64,000 bases of DNA, taken from assembly GCA_039808885.1 (NCBI GenBank), contig JBDHTX010000006.1:1-64000 (forward strand), written 5' to 3'. The notes under the pieces are model-generated. The model was not told the DNA's origin, did not search any database, and saw only the letters and a list, made by a program, of their open reading frames with translations. Below, piece by piece: positions 54,735 to 63,201 of this stretch (positions are counted from its first letter, which is position 1; each line of letters starts with the position of its first letter). The stretch is from Dongia_A sp039808885 (GTDB lineage: Bacteria > Pseudomonadota > Alphaproteobacteria > Dongiales > Dongiaceae). A program made the translations under genes and the position numbers.

Positions 54735-55088
54735 TTATTGCTGCGCCTTGGATGCCCCGGAAGTGGCATTCGTTGCGCCGTTCAGGAACACCACGACATC
54801 GTCGGGATGGCTGAAATTCAGCATCACCCGCGCCCGTTCCTCGAGCATGTCGAGATCGAGCGAGGAATTACTGAGCAGCGCCACGCGCTGCTCCAGCGCC
54901 TCGCGCTGCGCCGTGGTGGCGGCGAGATCCTGGTGCGACTGCTCGAGCTGCTGGTTGACGCGGAACCAGGCCAGGATGCCGCGGTCGCCCTGGACCGCGT
55001 GATAGATGAAATAGCCGGCGATGCAGGCGCCCACCAACTGGGCCGCCAAAGACTTGAAACGCCGAGTCATTTCGCGCCGGAACTGCAT
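54735..55088 (-). CDS. ftsB: Septum formation initiator protein (FtsB/DivIC family)
   Basis: A 117-residue bitopic division protein. One transmembrane helix (about residues 15-33) is followed by a coiled coil (VNQQLEQSHQDLAATTAQREALEQRVALL) and a short C-terminal part (ARVMLNFSHPDDVVVF). It bridges FtsL and FtsQ at the septum. An in-frame ATG at 55070 is also possible. Position between eno and pdhA is conserved in alphaproteobacteria. Confidence 0.88.
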   Translation of the reverse strand: MQFRREMTRRFKSLAAQLVGACIAGYFIYHAVQGDRGILAWFRVNQQLEQSHQDLAATTAQREALEQRVALLSNSSLDLDMLEERARVMLNFSHPDDVVVFLNGATNATSGASKAQQ

Positions 55089-55096
55089 AGTTTACC

Positions 55097-55113
55097 GAAT
55101 CACAGAGTGATTC
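55097..55113. promoter_or_regulatory. Palindrome with two GANTC sites upstream of ftsB
   Basis: GAATCAC and GTGATTC flank a 3-base spacer, nine bases before the ftsB start. Each arm contains a GANTC, the CcrM methylation site whose state is read by GcrA in Caulobacter division genes. Whether this organism has CcrM/GcrA cannot be seen here. Confidence 0.35.
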
Positions 55114-55166
55114 CACTCGTCAACAGGATAACGGGTTGCCCCACTGAATCTGGATGGATACTCAAT

Positions 55167-55267
55167 CGTCATGGTCGGGCTTGGCCCGACCACCCACGAG
55201 TTTCAAGGCGCGGACACTGAAGTCGCAGGCAAACTCGTGGGTCCTCGTGCCAAGCACGAGGATGACG
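55167..55267. repeat. CTTGG-loop double-hairpin repeat (101 bases)
   Basis: Bounded by CGTCAT and ATGACG. The left hairpin is GGTCGGG-CTTGG-CCCGACC followed by ACCCACGAG. The right hairpin, read from its own end, is CCTCGTG-CTTGG-CACGAGG followed by ACCCACGAG. The ~35-base centre is unstructured. It is the same element as 59810-59911 in the opposite orientation. Located between ftsB and eno. Confidence 0.85.
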
Positions 55268-55309
55268 GAGTACGTTGTGCGGGCGGAGTTCTGCCGGCCC
55301 TTTCGCGCC

Positions 55310-55357
55310 CCAGTCTTATCGCGCCTTCCGCGCCCAGACTTATCGCGCTTTCCGCGC
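55310..55357. repeat. Tandem 24-base duplication of the eno stop region
   Basis: Two 24-base units (55310-55333 and 55334-55357) differ at two positions. The second contains the last eno codons (ARKAR) and its TAA; the first repeats ARKAR and a TAA in the same frame. Read-through of the true stop would therefore end eight codons later with the same five residues. Confidence 0.8.
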
Positions 55358-56626
55358 CAGGGCGGCGCGGCCGCCGTAGAGCGCGGCGGAGCCGAGTTGC
55401 TCCTCGATGCGCAGCAGCTGGTTGTATTTGGCGATACGGTCGGAGCGCGACAGCGAGCCTGTTTTGATCTGGCCGCAATTCGTCGCCACGGCGAGGTCGG
55501 CGATGGTCGAATCCTCGGTCTCGCCCGAGCGGTGGGACATCACCGCCCGGTAGCCCGCCTTGTGCGCCATCTCCACCGCGGTCAGTGTCTCCGTGAGCGT
55601 GCCGATCTGGTTGACCTTGATCAGGATGGCGTTGGCGATGCCGCGCTCGATGCCGGTGGCCAGGCGCTCCGGATTGGTGACGAAGAGGTCGTCGCCGACC
55701 AGCTGCACCCGGTCGCCGATGGCGCGGGTCAGCGCCTTCCAGCCGTCCCAATCGTCCTCCGCCATGCCGTCCTCGATGGAGAGGATGGGATAGGCCGCGG
55801 TCAGCTTGGAATAGAGCGCCACCATGCCGGCGGGGTCCAGGACCTTGCCCTCGCCTTCCAGGTGATACTGGCCGTTCTTGAAGAACTCGGTCGAGGCGCT
55901 GTCGAGGCCGAGGCCGATCTCGGCGCCCGGCTTGAAGCCCGCCTTCTCGATCGCCTTCATGATGAAGTCGAGGGCGTCCTCGGCGCTCTTCAGGTTCGGG
56001 GCGAAGCCGCCCTCGTCGCCGACATTGGTGTTGTGGCCGGCCGCCTTCAGCTGCGCCTTCAGGGCGTGGAAGATCTCGGCGCCCCAGCGGAGCGCCTCGG
56101 AGCCGCTGGCCGCCGCCACCGGGAGGATCATGAATTCCTGGAAATCGATCGGGTTGTCGGCGTGGGCGCCGCCATTGATGATGTTCATCATCGGCACCGG
56201 CAGCAGCCGCGCCTGGGTGCCGCCGACATAGCGGTAGAGCGGCAGACCGGCTTCCGCCGCCGCGGCCTTGGCCACCGCGAGGCTCACTCCCAGGATGGCG
56301 TTGGCGCCGAGCCGCGCCTTGTTGGGCGTGCCGTCCAGCTCGATCATGATCTGGTCGATGCGGGCCTGGTCGGCGCCGTCGAGCCCGCCGATGGCGTCCT
56401 GGATCTCGCCATTCGCCGCCTCGACGGCGTTCAGCACGCCCTTGCCGAGATAGACCTTCTTGTCGCCGTCGCGCAGCTCCACCGCCTCATGCGCGCCGGT
56501 CGAGGCGCCCGAGGGCACCGCGGCGCGGCCGAAGGCGCCGCTTTCCAGGGTGACGTCGACCTCGACGGTCGGGTTGCCGCGACTGTCGAGAATCTGCCGC
56601 GCATGGACGTCGACGATGCCACTCAT
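55340..56626 (-). CDS. eno: Enolase
   Basis: A 428-residue glycolytic enzyme interconverting 2-phosphoglycerate and phosphoenolpyruvate. Motifs: ARQILDSRGNPTVEV, SGASTGAHEAVELRD, the acid Glu region GDEGGFAPN, SIEDGMAEDDW and the signature LIKVNQIGTLTET, then MSHRSGETEDSTIADLAV. GGGGGA precedes the ATG. The stop region is tandemly duplicated. Confidence 0.98.
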   Translation of the reverse strand: MSGIVDVHARQILDSRGNPTVEVDVTLESGAFGRAAVPSGASTGAHEAVELRDGDKKVYLGKGVLNAVEAANGEIQDAIGGLDGADQARIDQIMIELDGTPNKARLGANAILGVSLAVAKAAAAEAGLPLYRYVGGTQARLLPVPMMNIINGGAHADNPIDFQEFMILPVAAASGSEALRWGAEIFHALKAQLKAAGHNTNVGDEGGFAPNLKSAEDALDFIMKAIEKAGFKPGAEIGLGLDSASTEFFKNGQYHLEGEGKVLDPAGMVALYSKLTAAYPILSIEDGMAEDDWDGWKALTRAIGDRVQLVGDDLFVTNPERLATGIERGIANAILIKVNQIGTLTETLTAVEMAHKAGYRAVMSHRSGETEDSTIADLAVATNCGQIKTGSLSRSDRIAKYNQLLRIEEQLGSAALYGGRAALARKAR

Positions 56627-56732
56627 GAAATCCCCCGGTATATGACACGACGATGAAAAGCGCCGCTGCGGCGGCCCGGAAACCGCCGGGCGGCCCGTTA
56701 TATCGCAGGCCGACGGAGGGTCCAGCGGAAAT

Positions 56733-58076
56733 CTAGACGGAGGCGGCCGGCGGCGTCTCGGCCCAGGGATTGGATTTCAACGCCTCCTCCACCGAGCGGG
56801 AAAGCAGGTTGCGCTCCGCCTTGGCCAGGCCGGCCATCAGCTCCGCCGACTGCTTCGGCGCGTCGGTCGCATCGCCCAGGCTGAGCTGCAGCGCGCCGAC
56901 CAGTTCGCCCATTTGCACGGTGCCGAGGTCGCGCGCCAGGACCCAGCGGCTGGCATCGGTGCGGACGATGAACCGGGCGCCGCGCAGCGCCTCCATCACC
57001 TGGGTGAGCTTGCCGGCTTCGGCGCCCAGTTCGGCGGCGATGCGCTCGAATTTCTCGCGGCCGACCGGGGCCGCCTGCGCCGCGCGCAGCACCGCCAGCA
57101 CGCCAAGGGCGAGGCCGAGCACGTCGCCGCGGCGCGGCCGGTCGTCGGGGTCGCGCCGGCCGGACCGCCATTCTGGCAGCGCGGCCGCCACCTCGGCGCC
57201 GAACAGCACCGTGAGCCAGGCCATGTACATCCAGATGAGGAAGATCGGCAGCGTCGCCAGCGCGCCATAGAGCGTCTGGTAGGAACCGAGGAAGGACAGA
57301 TAGATGCCGAAGCCCCGCTTCAGGATCTCGAACAGCAGCGCGGCGACCAGGGCGCCCACGACGGCGTCGGAGAGGCGCACCGGCTTGGTCGGGATCAGGC
57401 GATAGAACAGCGCGAAGCCCATCGCCTCGAACAGGAAGGGCGTCACCGCAGACAGCGTCCGCACGACGCCGGAGACGCCGGTGAAATTCGAGGATTGCGC
57501 CATGGCGAAGGCCCAGCCGGAGACCGAAAAGGCGACGCCGAACAGCATCGGGCCCAGGGTGATCAGCGCCCAGTAGACCGGCATGCGGTGCAGCTTGAAG
57601 CCCTTGCCGCCGCCCCAGATGCGGTCGAAGGCCGTCTGGATGGTGTTGATCAGGAGGATCGCGGTCACCGCGAGGCCCAGGATGCCGGCGCCGGTGGTCT
57701 CGCCCGCGTTGCGGATGAAGGACTGCAGGTGATCCTCGACCATCATGGCGAGGCTCGGCGCGGTGTTTTCCAGCACCGCCCGGATCATGTCGTCGCGCAT
57801 CCCGGAGAACGCCGGGAAGGCCGCGAACATGGCCAGACCGATCGCCATCATCGGCACCATCGCCAGCAGCGAGGTGTAGCTCAGCGCCGAGGCGACCGAG
57901 GGGCAGGAATCGCGGCTGAACCGGCGCACCACATAGGCGACCAGCGTGCTCGCCCGGTATTTCGGCAGTTCGCGCAGGATGTTCTGCATCTGCGCCAGCG
58001 CGCTGCGTTCGCCGTCCGGCGGCGTTTCGGACGGCTGCTGGGGCGATGCGGGCGATTGCTGCGTTGCGCCTTCCAT
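56733..58076 (-). CDS. YihY/BrkB family membrane protein
   Basis: A 447-residue inner-membrane protein. About six hydrophobic segments lie between residues ~75 and 305, with the family motifs FSRDSCPSVASALSYTSLLAMVP, NTIQTAFDRIWGG and FGIYLSFLGSYQTLYGALATLPIFLIWMY. The C-terminal ~130 residues are cytoplasmic and include a winged-helix-like stretch (ERIAAELGAEAGKLTQVMEALRGARFIVR). Once called ribonuclease BN, the family is now treated as of unknown function. A TTG at 58133 overlapping the upstream stop would add 19 residues. Confidence 0.85.
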   Translation of the reverse strand: MEGATQQSPASPQQPSETPPDGERSALAQMQNILRELPKYRASTLVAYVVRRFSRDSCPSVASALSYTSLLAMVPMMAIGLAMFAAFPAFSGMRDDMIRAVLENTAPSLAMMVEDHLQSFIRNAGETTGAGILGLAVTAILLINTIQTAFDRIWGGGKGFKLHRMPVYWALITLGPMLFGVAFSVSGWAFAMAQSSNFTGVSGVVRTLSAVTPFLFEAMGFALFYRLIPTKPVRLSDAVVGALVAALLFEILKRGFGIYLSFLGSYQTLYGALATLPIFLIWMYMAWLTVLFGAEVAAALPEWRSGRRDPDDRPRRGDVLGLALGVLAVLRAAQAAPVGREKFERIAAELGAEAGKLTQVMEALRGARFIVRTDASRWVLARDLGTVQMGELVGALQLSLGDATDAPKQSAELMAGLAKAERNLLSRSVEEALKSNPWAETPPAASV

Positions 58077-58129
58077 GCCCGCGACCCTAGGACGGCCCGG
58101 CGGGCCGGTCAAATCCACCCCTGGATCGC

Positions 58130-58897
58130 TCAATCCTCGGCGTCATCCAGCTGCGGGTCGGTCTGGTCGACCAGCCAGAAATCGCCCGTCGGCAGGGCGC
58201 CGGCGCCGCCGATCTGGCACACCTGCGAGAGGTCTTCGGGCTTCGGCGCAACCCACTCGAGGGCCAGGCCCGTTCTGGCAAAGGTGAGTTCGCAGGGGCT
58301 GTCGTCGGAGCCCTGATAGGTGATCACCAGCTGCCCGTTCTTGTACTGCGCATCGGCCGACATGTCCCACATGGCGGCCGGCCCATCGTCATAGGCCGAG
58401 GCCACCGCGCCGAAACGCAGCAGCGACCAGTCGATGAGCGCCGCGCCGTCGGGGCGCTCGGTGATGCGGAGCTCGCTCCAATAGCCGTGGCCGGCATAGC
58501 TCTGGTAGGTGCCGCTGATGCTGGCGGCGGCATCGACCGCCGGCAGGGCCTGGCGTGCGCGCGCCAAATCCGCCTGCGCCGTCGCATTGTCCGGAAAGGC
58601 GCCCGTCTCGGCCTGCGCCCAGGCATGCGCCATCAGCGGCTTGCCGAGTTGCAGGTTAACGGTGACCAGCAGACCGAGCGCCGCCAGCAAGGTCTGGTCG
58701 TCAGCGGCGCCGGTGGCCAGATCGGCGGCGGCGACCAGCGGATCGGTGGCCTGCTCGAATTGGCCGCTCTCGACCGCCGCCTGGCCGAGGGCCAGGCAAT
58801 CCGTGGCGGTTGGACAGATCTCGTAGGCATCGCTCCGTCCGGCCGAGCCGGACAGGATTGCGGCGAAGACGATCATCCCGATGCAACGCGCAGACAT
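58130..58897 (-). CDS. Secreted protein of unknown function
   Basis: A 255-residue exported protein starting at the ATG at 58897; the signal peptide is about residues 1-24 (…GSAGRSDAYE). The first half is helical and Ala-rich with a TPR-like periodicity (…ALGQAAVESGQFEQATDPLVAAADLA…). The second half is beta-rich with many Tyr/Trp (GTYQSYAGHGYWSELRI, …NGQLVITYQGSDDSPCEL…). I do not recognise the family. It sits 17 bases below kdsA and touches brkB, interrupting the common kdsA-eno order. Confidence 0.65.
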   Translation of the reverse strand: MSARCIGMIVFAAILSGSAGRSDAYEICPTATDCLALGQAAVESGQFEQATDPLVAAADLATGAADDQTLLAALGLLVTVNLQLGKPLMAHAWAQAETGAFPDNATAQADLARARQALPAVDAAASISGTYQSYAGHGYWSELRITERPDGAALIDWSLLRFGAVASAYDDGPAAMWDMSADAQYKNGQLVITYQGSDDSPCELTFARTGLALEWVAPKPEDLSQVCQIGGAGALPTGDFWLVDQTDPQLDDAED

Positions 58898-58914
58898 CGG
58901 CGGGGTCTCGAGGT

Positions 58915-59766
58915 TCAGGGAGCGATGTTCTCGATCGGCCGGACCTTGGCGATCTCGTCGAAGGCCCGCAGCGTCTCCAGCACTTTCCGCAGGTGCTTGA
59001 TCGGCACCATGTTGGGGCCGTCGGAGGGCGCATGGTCGGGGTCCTGGTGCGTCTCCATGAAGACCAGGGCGACGCCGACGGCGATGGCCGCGCGGGCCAG
59101 GACTGGGACGAATTCGCGCTGTCCGCCGCTGGTGGTGCCCTGCCCGCCCGGCTGCTGCACCGAATGGGTGGCGTCGAACACCACCGGATAGCCGGTATCG
59201 GCCAGGATGGGCAGCGCGCGCATGTCGGAGATCAGCGTGTTGTAGCCGAAGCTGACGCCGCGCTCGCAGAGCAGCACGTTGTCGTTGCCCACCGCCGAGC
59301 ACTTGGCGGCGACGTTTTTCATGTCCCAGGGCGCCAGGAACTGGCCCTTCTTGATGTTGATGGCGCGACCGGTCTTCGCCGCGGCGACGACCAGGTCGGT
59401 CTGCCGGCACAGGAAGGCCGGGATCTGCAGCACGTCGACGGCCTCGGCCACCGGCGCGCATTGCTCCGGCGCATGAACATCGGTCAGCACCGGCACGTCG
59501 AAGGTCTCGCGCAGCTCGGCCAGGATCGGCAGGCTCTTCTCCATGCCGAGGCCGCGCGCCGCGCTGGCGCTGGTGCGGTTGGCCTTGTCGAAGCTGGTCT
59601 TGTAGATCAGGCCGATACCCAGGTCGCGGGTGATCTCGGTCAGCGCGTGGCACATCTCATGCGCGTGGATGCGGCTCTCGAGCTGGCACGGCCCCGCGAT
59701 CAAGGCGAAGGGCAGGTCGTTGCCGACCTCGATGTTGTGGATCTTGACGTGGCGCGGTGCGGTCAT
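58915..59766 (-). CDS. kdsA: 3-deoxy-8-phosphooctulonate synthase
   Basis: A 283-residue aldolase condensing PEP with arabinose 5-phosphate to make KDO-8-phosphate for lipopolysaccharide. Motifs: LIAGPCQLES, YKTSFDKANRTS, DVLQIPAFLCRQTDL, NIKKGQFLAPWDM and ERGVSFGYNTLISDMR. The Cys in GPCQLE and ending typical of both metal and non-metal classes do not decide the type. AGGA seven bases upstream supports the ATG at 59766. Confidence 0.96.
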   Translation of the reverse strand: MTAPRHVKIHNIEVGNDLPFALIAGPCQLESRIHAHEMCHALTEITRDLGIGLIYKTSFDKANRTSASAARGLGMEKSLPILAELRETFDVPVLTDVHAPEQCAPVAEAVDVLQIPAFLCRQTDLVVAAAKTGRAINIKKGQFLAPWDMKNVAAKCSAVGNDNVLLCERGVSFGYNTLISDMRALPILADTGYPVVFDATHSVQQPGGQGTTSGGQREFVPVLARAAIAVGVALVFMETHQDPDHAPSDGPNMVPIKHLRKVLETLRAFDEIAKVRPIENIAP

Positions 59767-59809
59767 TTGTCTGTCCTGGGCATGGATTGCTTCACTCATT
59801 CAGCATTTT

Positions 59810-59911
59810 CGTCATCCTCGTGCTTGGCACGAGGACCCACGAGTTTGCTTGCAACAGTCAAGCTTTGCCCGCGCCAACTCGTGGGTGGTCGGGCCAAGCC
59901 CGACCATGACG
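59810..59911. repeat. CTTGG-loop double-hairpin repeat (102 bases, inverted orientation)
   Basis: Bounded by CGTCAT and ATGACG. Its ends are the same two hairpins as at 55167-55267, with arms CCTCGTG/CACGAGG and GGTCGGG/CCCGACC, but swapped left to right. The centres differ over ~25 bases. It fills the pyrG-kdsA gap. Confidence 0.85.
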
Positions 59912-59944
59912 AAAAGAGGGCTGCTTCACCCCGCACGCGACAAA

Positions 59945-61570
59945 CTACACCAGCCGGGCCTGTGTCACCGCCGCGCCGATGAACGACACGAACAGCGGGT
60001 GCGGCTCGAACAGGCGCGATTTTAGCTCCGGATGATACTGAACGCCAATGAACCATGGGTGATCGGGAATCTCCACGATCTCGGGCAGGATGCCGTCCGG
60101 CGACATGCCGGAGAAGCGCAATCCGACCTTCTCCAGCCGGTCCTTGTAGTTGATATTCACTTCATAGCGATGACGGTGGCGTTCGTAGATCGTCTGGCTG
60201 CCATAGATCTCCGCCACCGCGCTGCCCTTCTGCAGGTGCGCCTCATAGGCGCCGAGGCGCATGGTGCCGCCCAGATCGCCGCCGGCGGTGCGCTTCTCCA
60301 GCGCATTGCCGCGCACCCATTCGGTCATCAAGCCGACCACCGGCTCCTTGCAGGGGCCGAACTCGGTCGAGCTCGCCTCCTTCACGCCGACCAGGTTGCG
60401 GGTCGCCTCGATCACGGCCATCTGCATGCCGAAGCAGATGCCGAAATAGGGCACCTTGCGCTCGCGCGCGAAACGGGCCGAGTTGATCTTGCCCTCGGCG
60501 CCGCGCTCGCCGAAGCCGCCGGGCACCAGGATGCCGTGCACGCCCTCCAGGTGCTGGACCGTGTCTTCGCGCTCGAAGATCTCGGAATCGATCCAGTTCA
60601 GGTTGACCTTCACGTTGTTGGCGATGCCGCCGTGCCGGAGGGCTTCCGCCAAAGATTTGTACGCGTCGAGCAGCGAGGTGTATTTGCCGACGATGGCGAT
60701 GTTGACCTCGCCCTCGGGCTGGCGGATGCGGTCGACCACGTTCTGCCACTTGGCGAGATCCGGTTCCTTCGCCTCGATGCCGAAATGGCGGCACACCTCG
60801 CCGTCATAGCCCTCGGCGTGATAGGCCAGCGGCACGGCATAGATGGTGTCGACGTCGAGCGCCTGGATGACCGCGCTGGGCCGCACGTTGCAGAACTGCG
60901 CGATCTTGCGCCGGCTGTCGGCCGGGATCTCGCGGTCGGAGCGGCAGAGCAGCAGATCGGGCTGGATGCCGACCGCCTGCAATTCCTTCACCGAATGCTG
61001 CGTCGGCTTGGTCTTCAGCTCGCCGGCGGCGGGGATATAAGGCACCAGGGTCAGGTGCACGAACATCGCGCGCTCCTTGCCCAGCTCGTTGCCGAGCTGG
61101 CGGATCGCTTCGAGGAACGGCAGGCTCTCGATGTCGCCCACCGTGCCGCCGATTTCGCAGAGCACGAAATCCTCGTCGCCGAGATCGGCCTTGATCCATT
61201 CCTTGATCGCGTCGGTGACGTGCGGAATGACCTGGATGGTGGCGCCGAGATAGTCGCCGCGGCGCTCCTTGGCGATCACGTTGGAATAGATCTTGCCGGT
61301 GGTGACGCTGTCGGTCTTGCGGCACGACACGCCGGTGAAGCGCTCGTAATGGCCGAGGTCGAGATCGGTCTCCGCCCCGTCATCGGTCACATACACTTCG
61401 CCGTGCTGATACGGGCTCATCGTTCCCGGATCGACGTTGAGGTAGGGATCGAGTTTGCGGAGGCGGACCTTGAAGCCCCGGGCCTGCAGAAGCGCGCCGA
61501 GAGCCGCCGATGAGAGACCCTTCCCGAGGGAAGAAACCACGCCACCGGTGATAAAAATGAATCGTGACAT
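59945..61570 (-). CDS. pyrG: CTP synthase
   Basis: A 541-residue enzyme aminating UTP to CTP. The N-terminal synthase domain begins FIFITGGVVSSLGKGL (P-loop), and the glutaminase domain has nucleophile Cys379 in FGICFGMQ with the His-Glu pair in VQYHPELKSR. Full length. It precedes kdsA in the usual order and follows secG. Confidence 0.98.
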   Translation of the reverse strand: MSRFIFITGGVVSSLGKGLSSAALGALLQARGFKVRLRKLDPYLNVDPGTMSPYQHGEVYVTDDGAETDLDLGHYERFTGVSCRKTDSVTTGKIYSNVIAKERRGDYLGATIQVIPHVTDAIKEWIKADLGDEDFVLCEIGGTVGDIESLPFLEAIRQLGNELGKERAMFVHLTLVPYIPAAGELKTKPTQHSVKELQAVGIQPDLLLCRSDREIPADSRRKIAQFCNVRPSAVIQALDVDTIYAVPLAYHAEGYDGEVCRHFGIEAKEPDLAKWQNVVDRIRQPEGEVNIAIVGKYTSLLDAYKSLAEALRHGGIANNVKVNLNWIDSEIFEREDTVQHLEGVHGILVPGGFGERGAEGKINSARFARERKVPYFGICFGMQMAVIEATRNLVGVKEASSTEFGPCKEPVVGLMTEWVRGNALEKRTAGGDLGGTMRLGAYEAHLQKGSAVAEIYGSQTIYERHRHRYEVNINYKDRLEKVGLRFSGMSPDGILPEIVEIPDHPWFIGVQYHPELKSRLFEPHPLFVSFIGAAVTQARLV

Positions 61571-61670
61571 GGGCCGACTTTATGGAACGAGTCGGGCGGC
61601 CCCAGCAAGCAAACAATCGCCTGCCGGTTGACCCGGAACGGATTGACGCAGGTGGCCCGGCGGGCGAGGT

Positions 61671-62060
61671 TTATTGCCCCGCCGGAACGGTCGGAGTCGT
61701 CGGTTGAGTTGGAGCCGATTCGGCCGGCGCGGTCTCTGCTGGCGCGCCGCCTTCAGCCGCGCCGGAGGCCGGCAAGGCCGGTGTTTCGACCCCGGACTCC
61801 GATCCCGGAACCAGCGGTCCCTGCTGCGCGCCGCGCGTGCCGATCACGGCCAGCGCCAGGCTGGTGATGAAGAAGGCCGCCGCCAGGATGCCGGTGGTCC
61901 GGCTCAGCAGATCGGACTTCGCCCGGCCCGACATCATGCCGCCCATGCCGCCGCTGCCGCCGCCGCCGAGGCCGCCCATGCCACCTTCTTTTTTCTGCAG
62001 CAGGATCGCACCCACCAGGGCGATGGCGATCAGCAGGTGAACGACGAGGATAATGACCAT
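61671..62060 (-). CDS. secG: Preprotein translocase subunit SecG
   Basis: A 129-residue protein with two transmembrane helices: VIILVVHLLIAIALVGAILL at the start and ILAAAFFITSLALAVIG near residues 58-74. They are joined by the diagnostic QKKEGG…GGGGSGG…R loop. The C-terminal ~50 residues are a Pro/Ala/Glu-rich tail typical of alphaproteobacterial SecG. Accessory subunit of SecYEG. Confidence 0.93.
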   Translation of the reverse strand: MVIILVVHLLIAIALVGAILLQKKEGGMGGLGGGGSGGMGGMMSGRAKSDLLSRTTGILAAAFFITSLALAVIGTRGAQQGPLVPGSESGVETPALPASGAAEGGAPAETAPAESAPTQPTTPTVPAGQ

Positions 62061-62203
62061 AAGTGCTTTCCAGTGAACCGGATTTCGGCCGGGTTTCTAG
62101 CCGCTTTTGGCGGGGATCGCCAGACGGATTTGCCGGATGTGCCCGATTGAGGTGCGGAATTTTGACCTAGGGCCGCCCCCTCACGGCCTGTTGACCGCCC
62201 CCG

Positions 62204-62965
62204 CTAGGCGGCGCCCAGGGCGATGCCCCAGAAATCCTCCGCCTTGAGGCTGGCGCCCCCGACCAGCGCCCCATTGACCTCGGGGACATGCATCAGGACG
62301 GCCGCATTGGTCGCCTTGACCGAACCGCCATAGAGCACCCGCATTTCCGCCCCGTCCTTGAACCAGCCCACGAGCAGGCTTCGGATATGGCCATGGACGG
62401 CGGCCACGTCATCGGGGGTCGGCGTCTTTCCAGTGCCGATGGCCCAGACCGGCTCATAGGCGACGACCAGGTGAGCCGCCGTCGCATCGGCCGGGATGGA
62501 CCCCTCGAGCTGGGCGGAAACCACTTCCAGGGTGGCGCCGCGGTCGCGCTCCGCCTCGGTCTCGCCGACGCAGACGATGGCGCTGAGGCCGGCATCCAGG
62601 GCCGCCCGCGCCTTCGCCGCCACCAGCTCGCTGCTCTCGCCATGATCGGCGCGGCGCTCGGAATGGCCGAGGATCACCGCCTGGCAACCGCAATCGGCCA
62701 GCATGGCCGCCGCCACGTCACCGGTATGGGCGCCAGAGGCCTTCACATGGCAATCCTGCGCGCCCAGGGCGATGCCCGTGCCCTGCAGCAACTGGCCCGC
62801 CAGGGTCAGGTAGGGCGCCGGCGGGCAGACCAGCAGGTCCACCGCCAGGCCGGGCCGGGCCGCCCGCAGGCCAGCCAGCCCCTTGATCAGATCGGTCGTC
62901 ATCGCCCGGCTGCCATTCATTTTCCAGTTTCCGGCGATCAGCGGGCGCAGGCGGGTCGTCGTCAT
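62204..62965 (-). CDS. tpiA: Triosephosphate isomerase
   Basis: A 253-residue TIM barrel. The catalytic residues are K15 (AGNWKMN), H101 (ILGHSERR) and E171 (AYEPVWAIGTG); the phosphate loop is LYGGSVKATN. Complete. It heads the minus-strand secG-pyrG-kdsA run and is divergent from ppiD. Confidence 0.97.
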   Translation of the reverse strand: MTTTRLRPLIAGNWKMNGSRAMTTDLIKGLAGLRAARPGLAVDLLVCPPAPYLTLAGQLLQGTGIALGAQDCHVKASGAHTGDVAAAMLADCGCQAVILGHSERRADHGESSELVAAKARAALDAGLSAIVCVGETEAERDRGATLEVVSAQLEGSIPADATAAHLVVAYEPVWAIGTGKTPTPDDVAAVHGHIRSLLVGWFKDGAEMRVLYGGSVKATNAAVLMHVPEVNGALVGGASLKAEDFWGIALGAA

Positions 62966-63168
62966 GGGTCGGGAAATCCTGTGCAGAATGGGCGGCTTAG
63001 GGCGTCCCGGGCGGGCGCGGAAGGCTTGGTAGCATAGGCCCGGCGGACCTGCCAGATGCCCGCATTCCGCCGCCGTCGCATGGCCTTGCCGGGGAATCGC
63101 GGGCGGGCCGGCGCAGCGGCTCCCCGGACCCGCTGCCCGTACTTGCTGCTGGGGGGCCGCATCCCTAT

Positions 63169-63201
63169 GATGCGCGCCGATTTTTCAACAATCGGCGCAT
63201 C
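63169..63201 (+). promoter_or_regulatory. Hairpin ending at the ppiD start codon
   Basis: GCCGATT pairs with AATCGGC around a 7-base loop. GATGC pairs with GCATC outside a 2-base bulge, giving 12 pairs that end on the base before the ATG at 63202. No other Shine-Dalgarno sequence is visible, so the fold would cover the initiation region. Confidence 0.5.

Noticed and set aside
55141..55339. Small protein genes in the ftsB-eno gap
   Set aside because: Open frames here translate the repeat element itself (patterns such as GLGPTTHE or ARGPTS), a known source of spurious small proteins.
59767..59944. Small protein genes in the pyrG-kdsA gap
   Set aside because: Same reason: the frames are translations of the repeat at 59810-59911.
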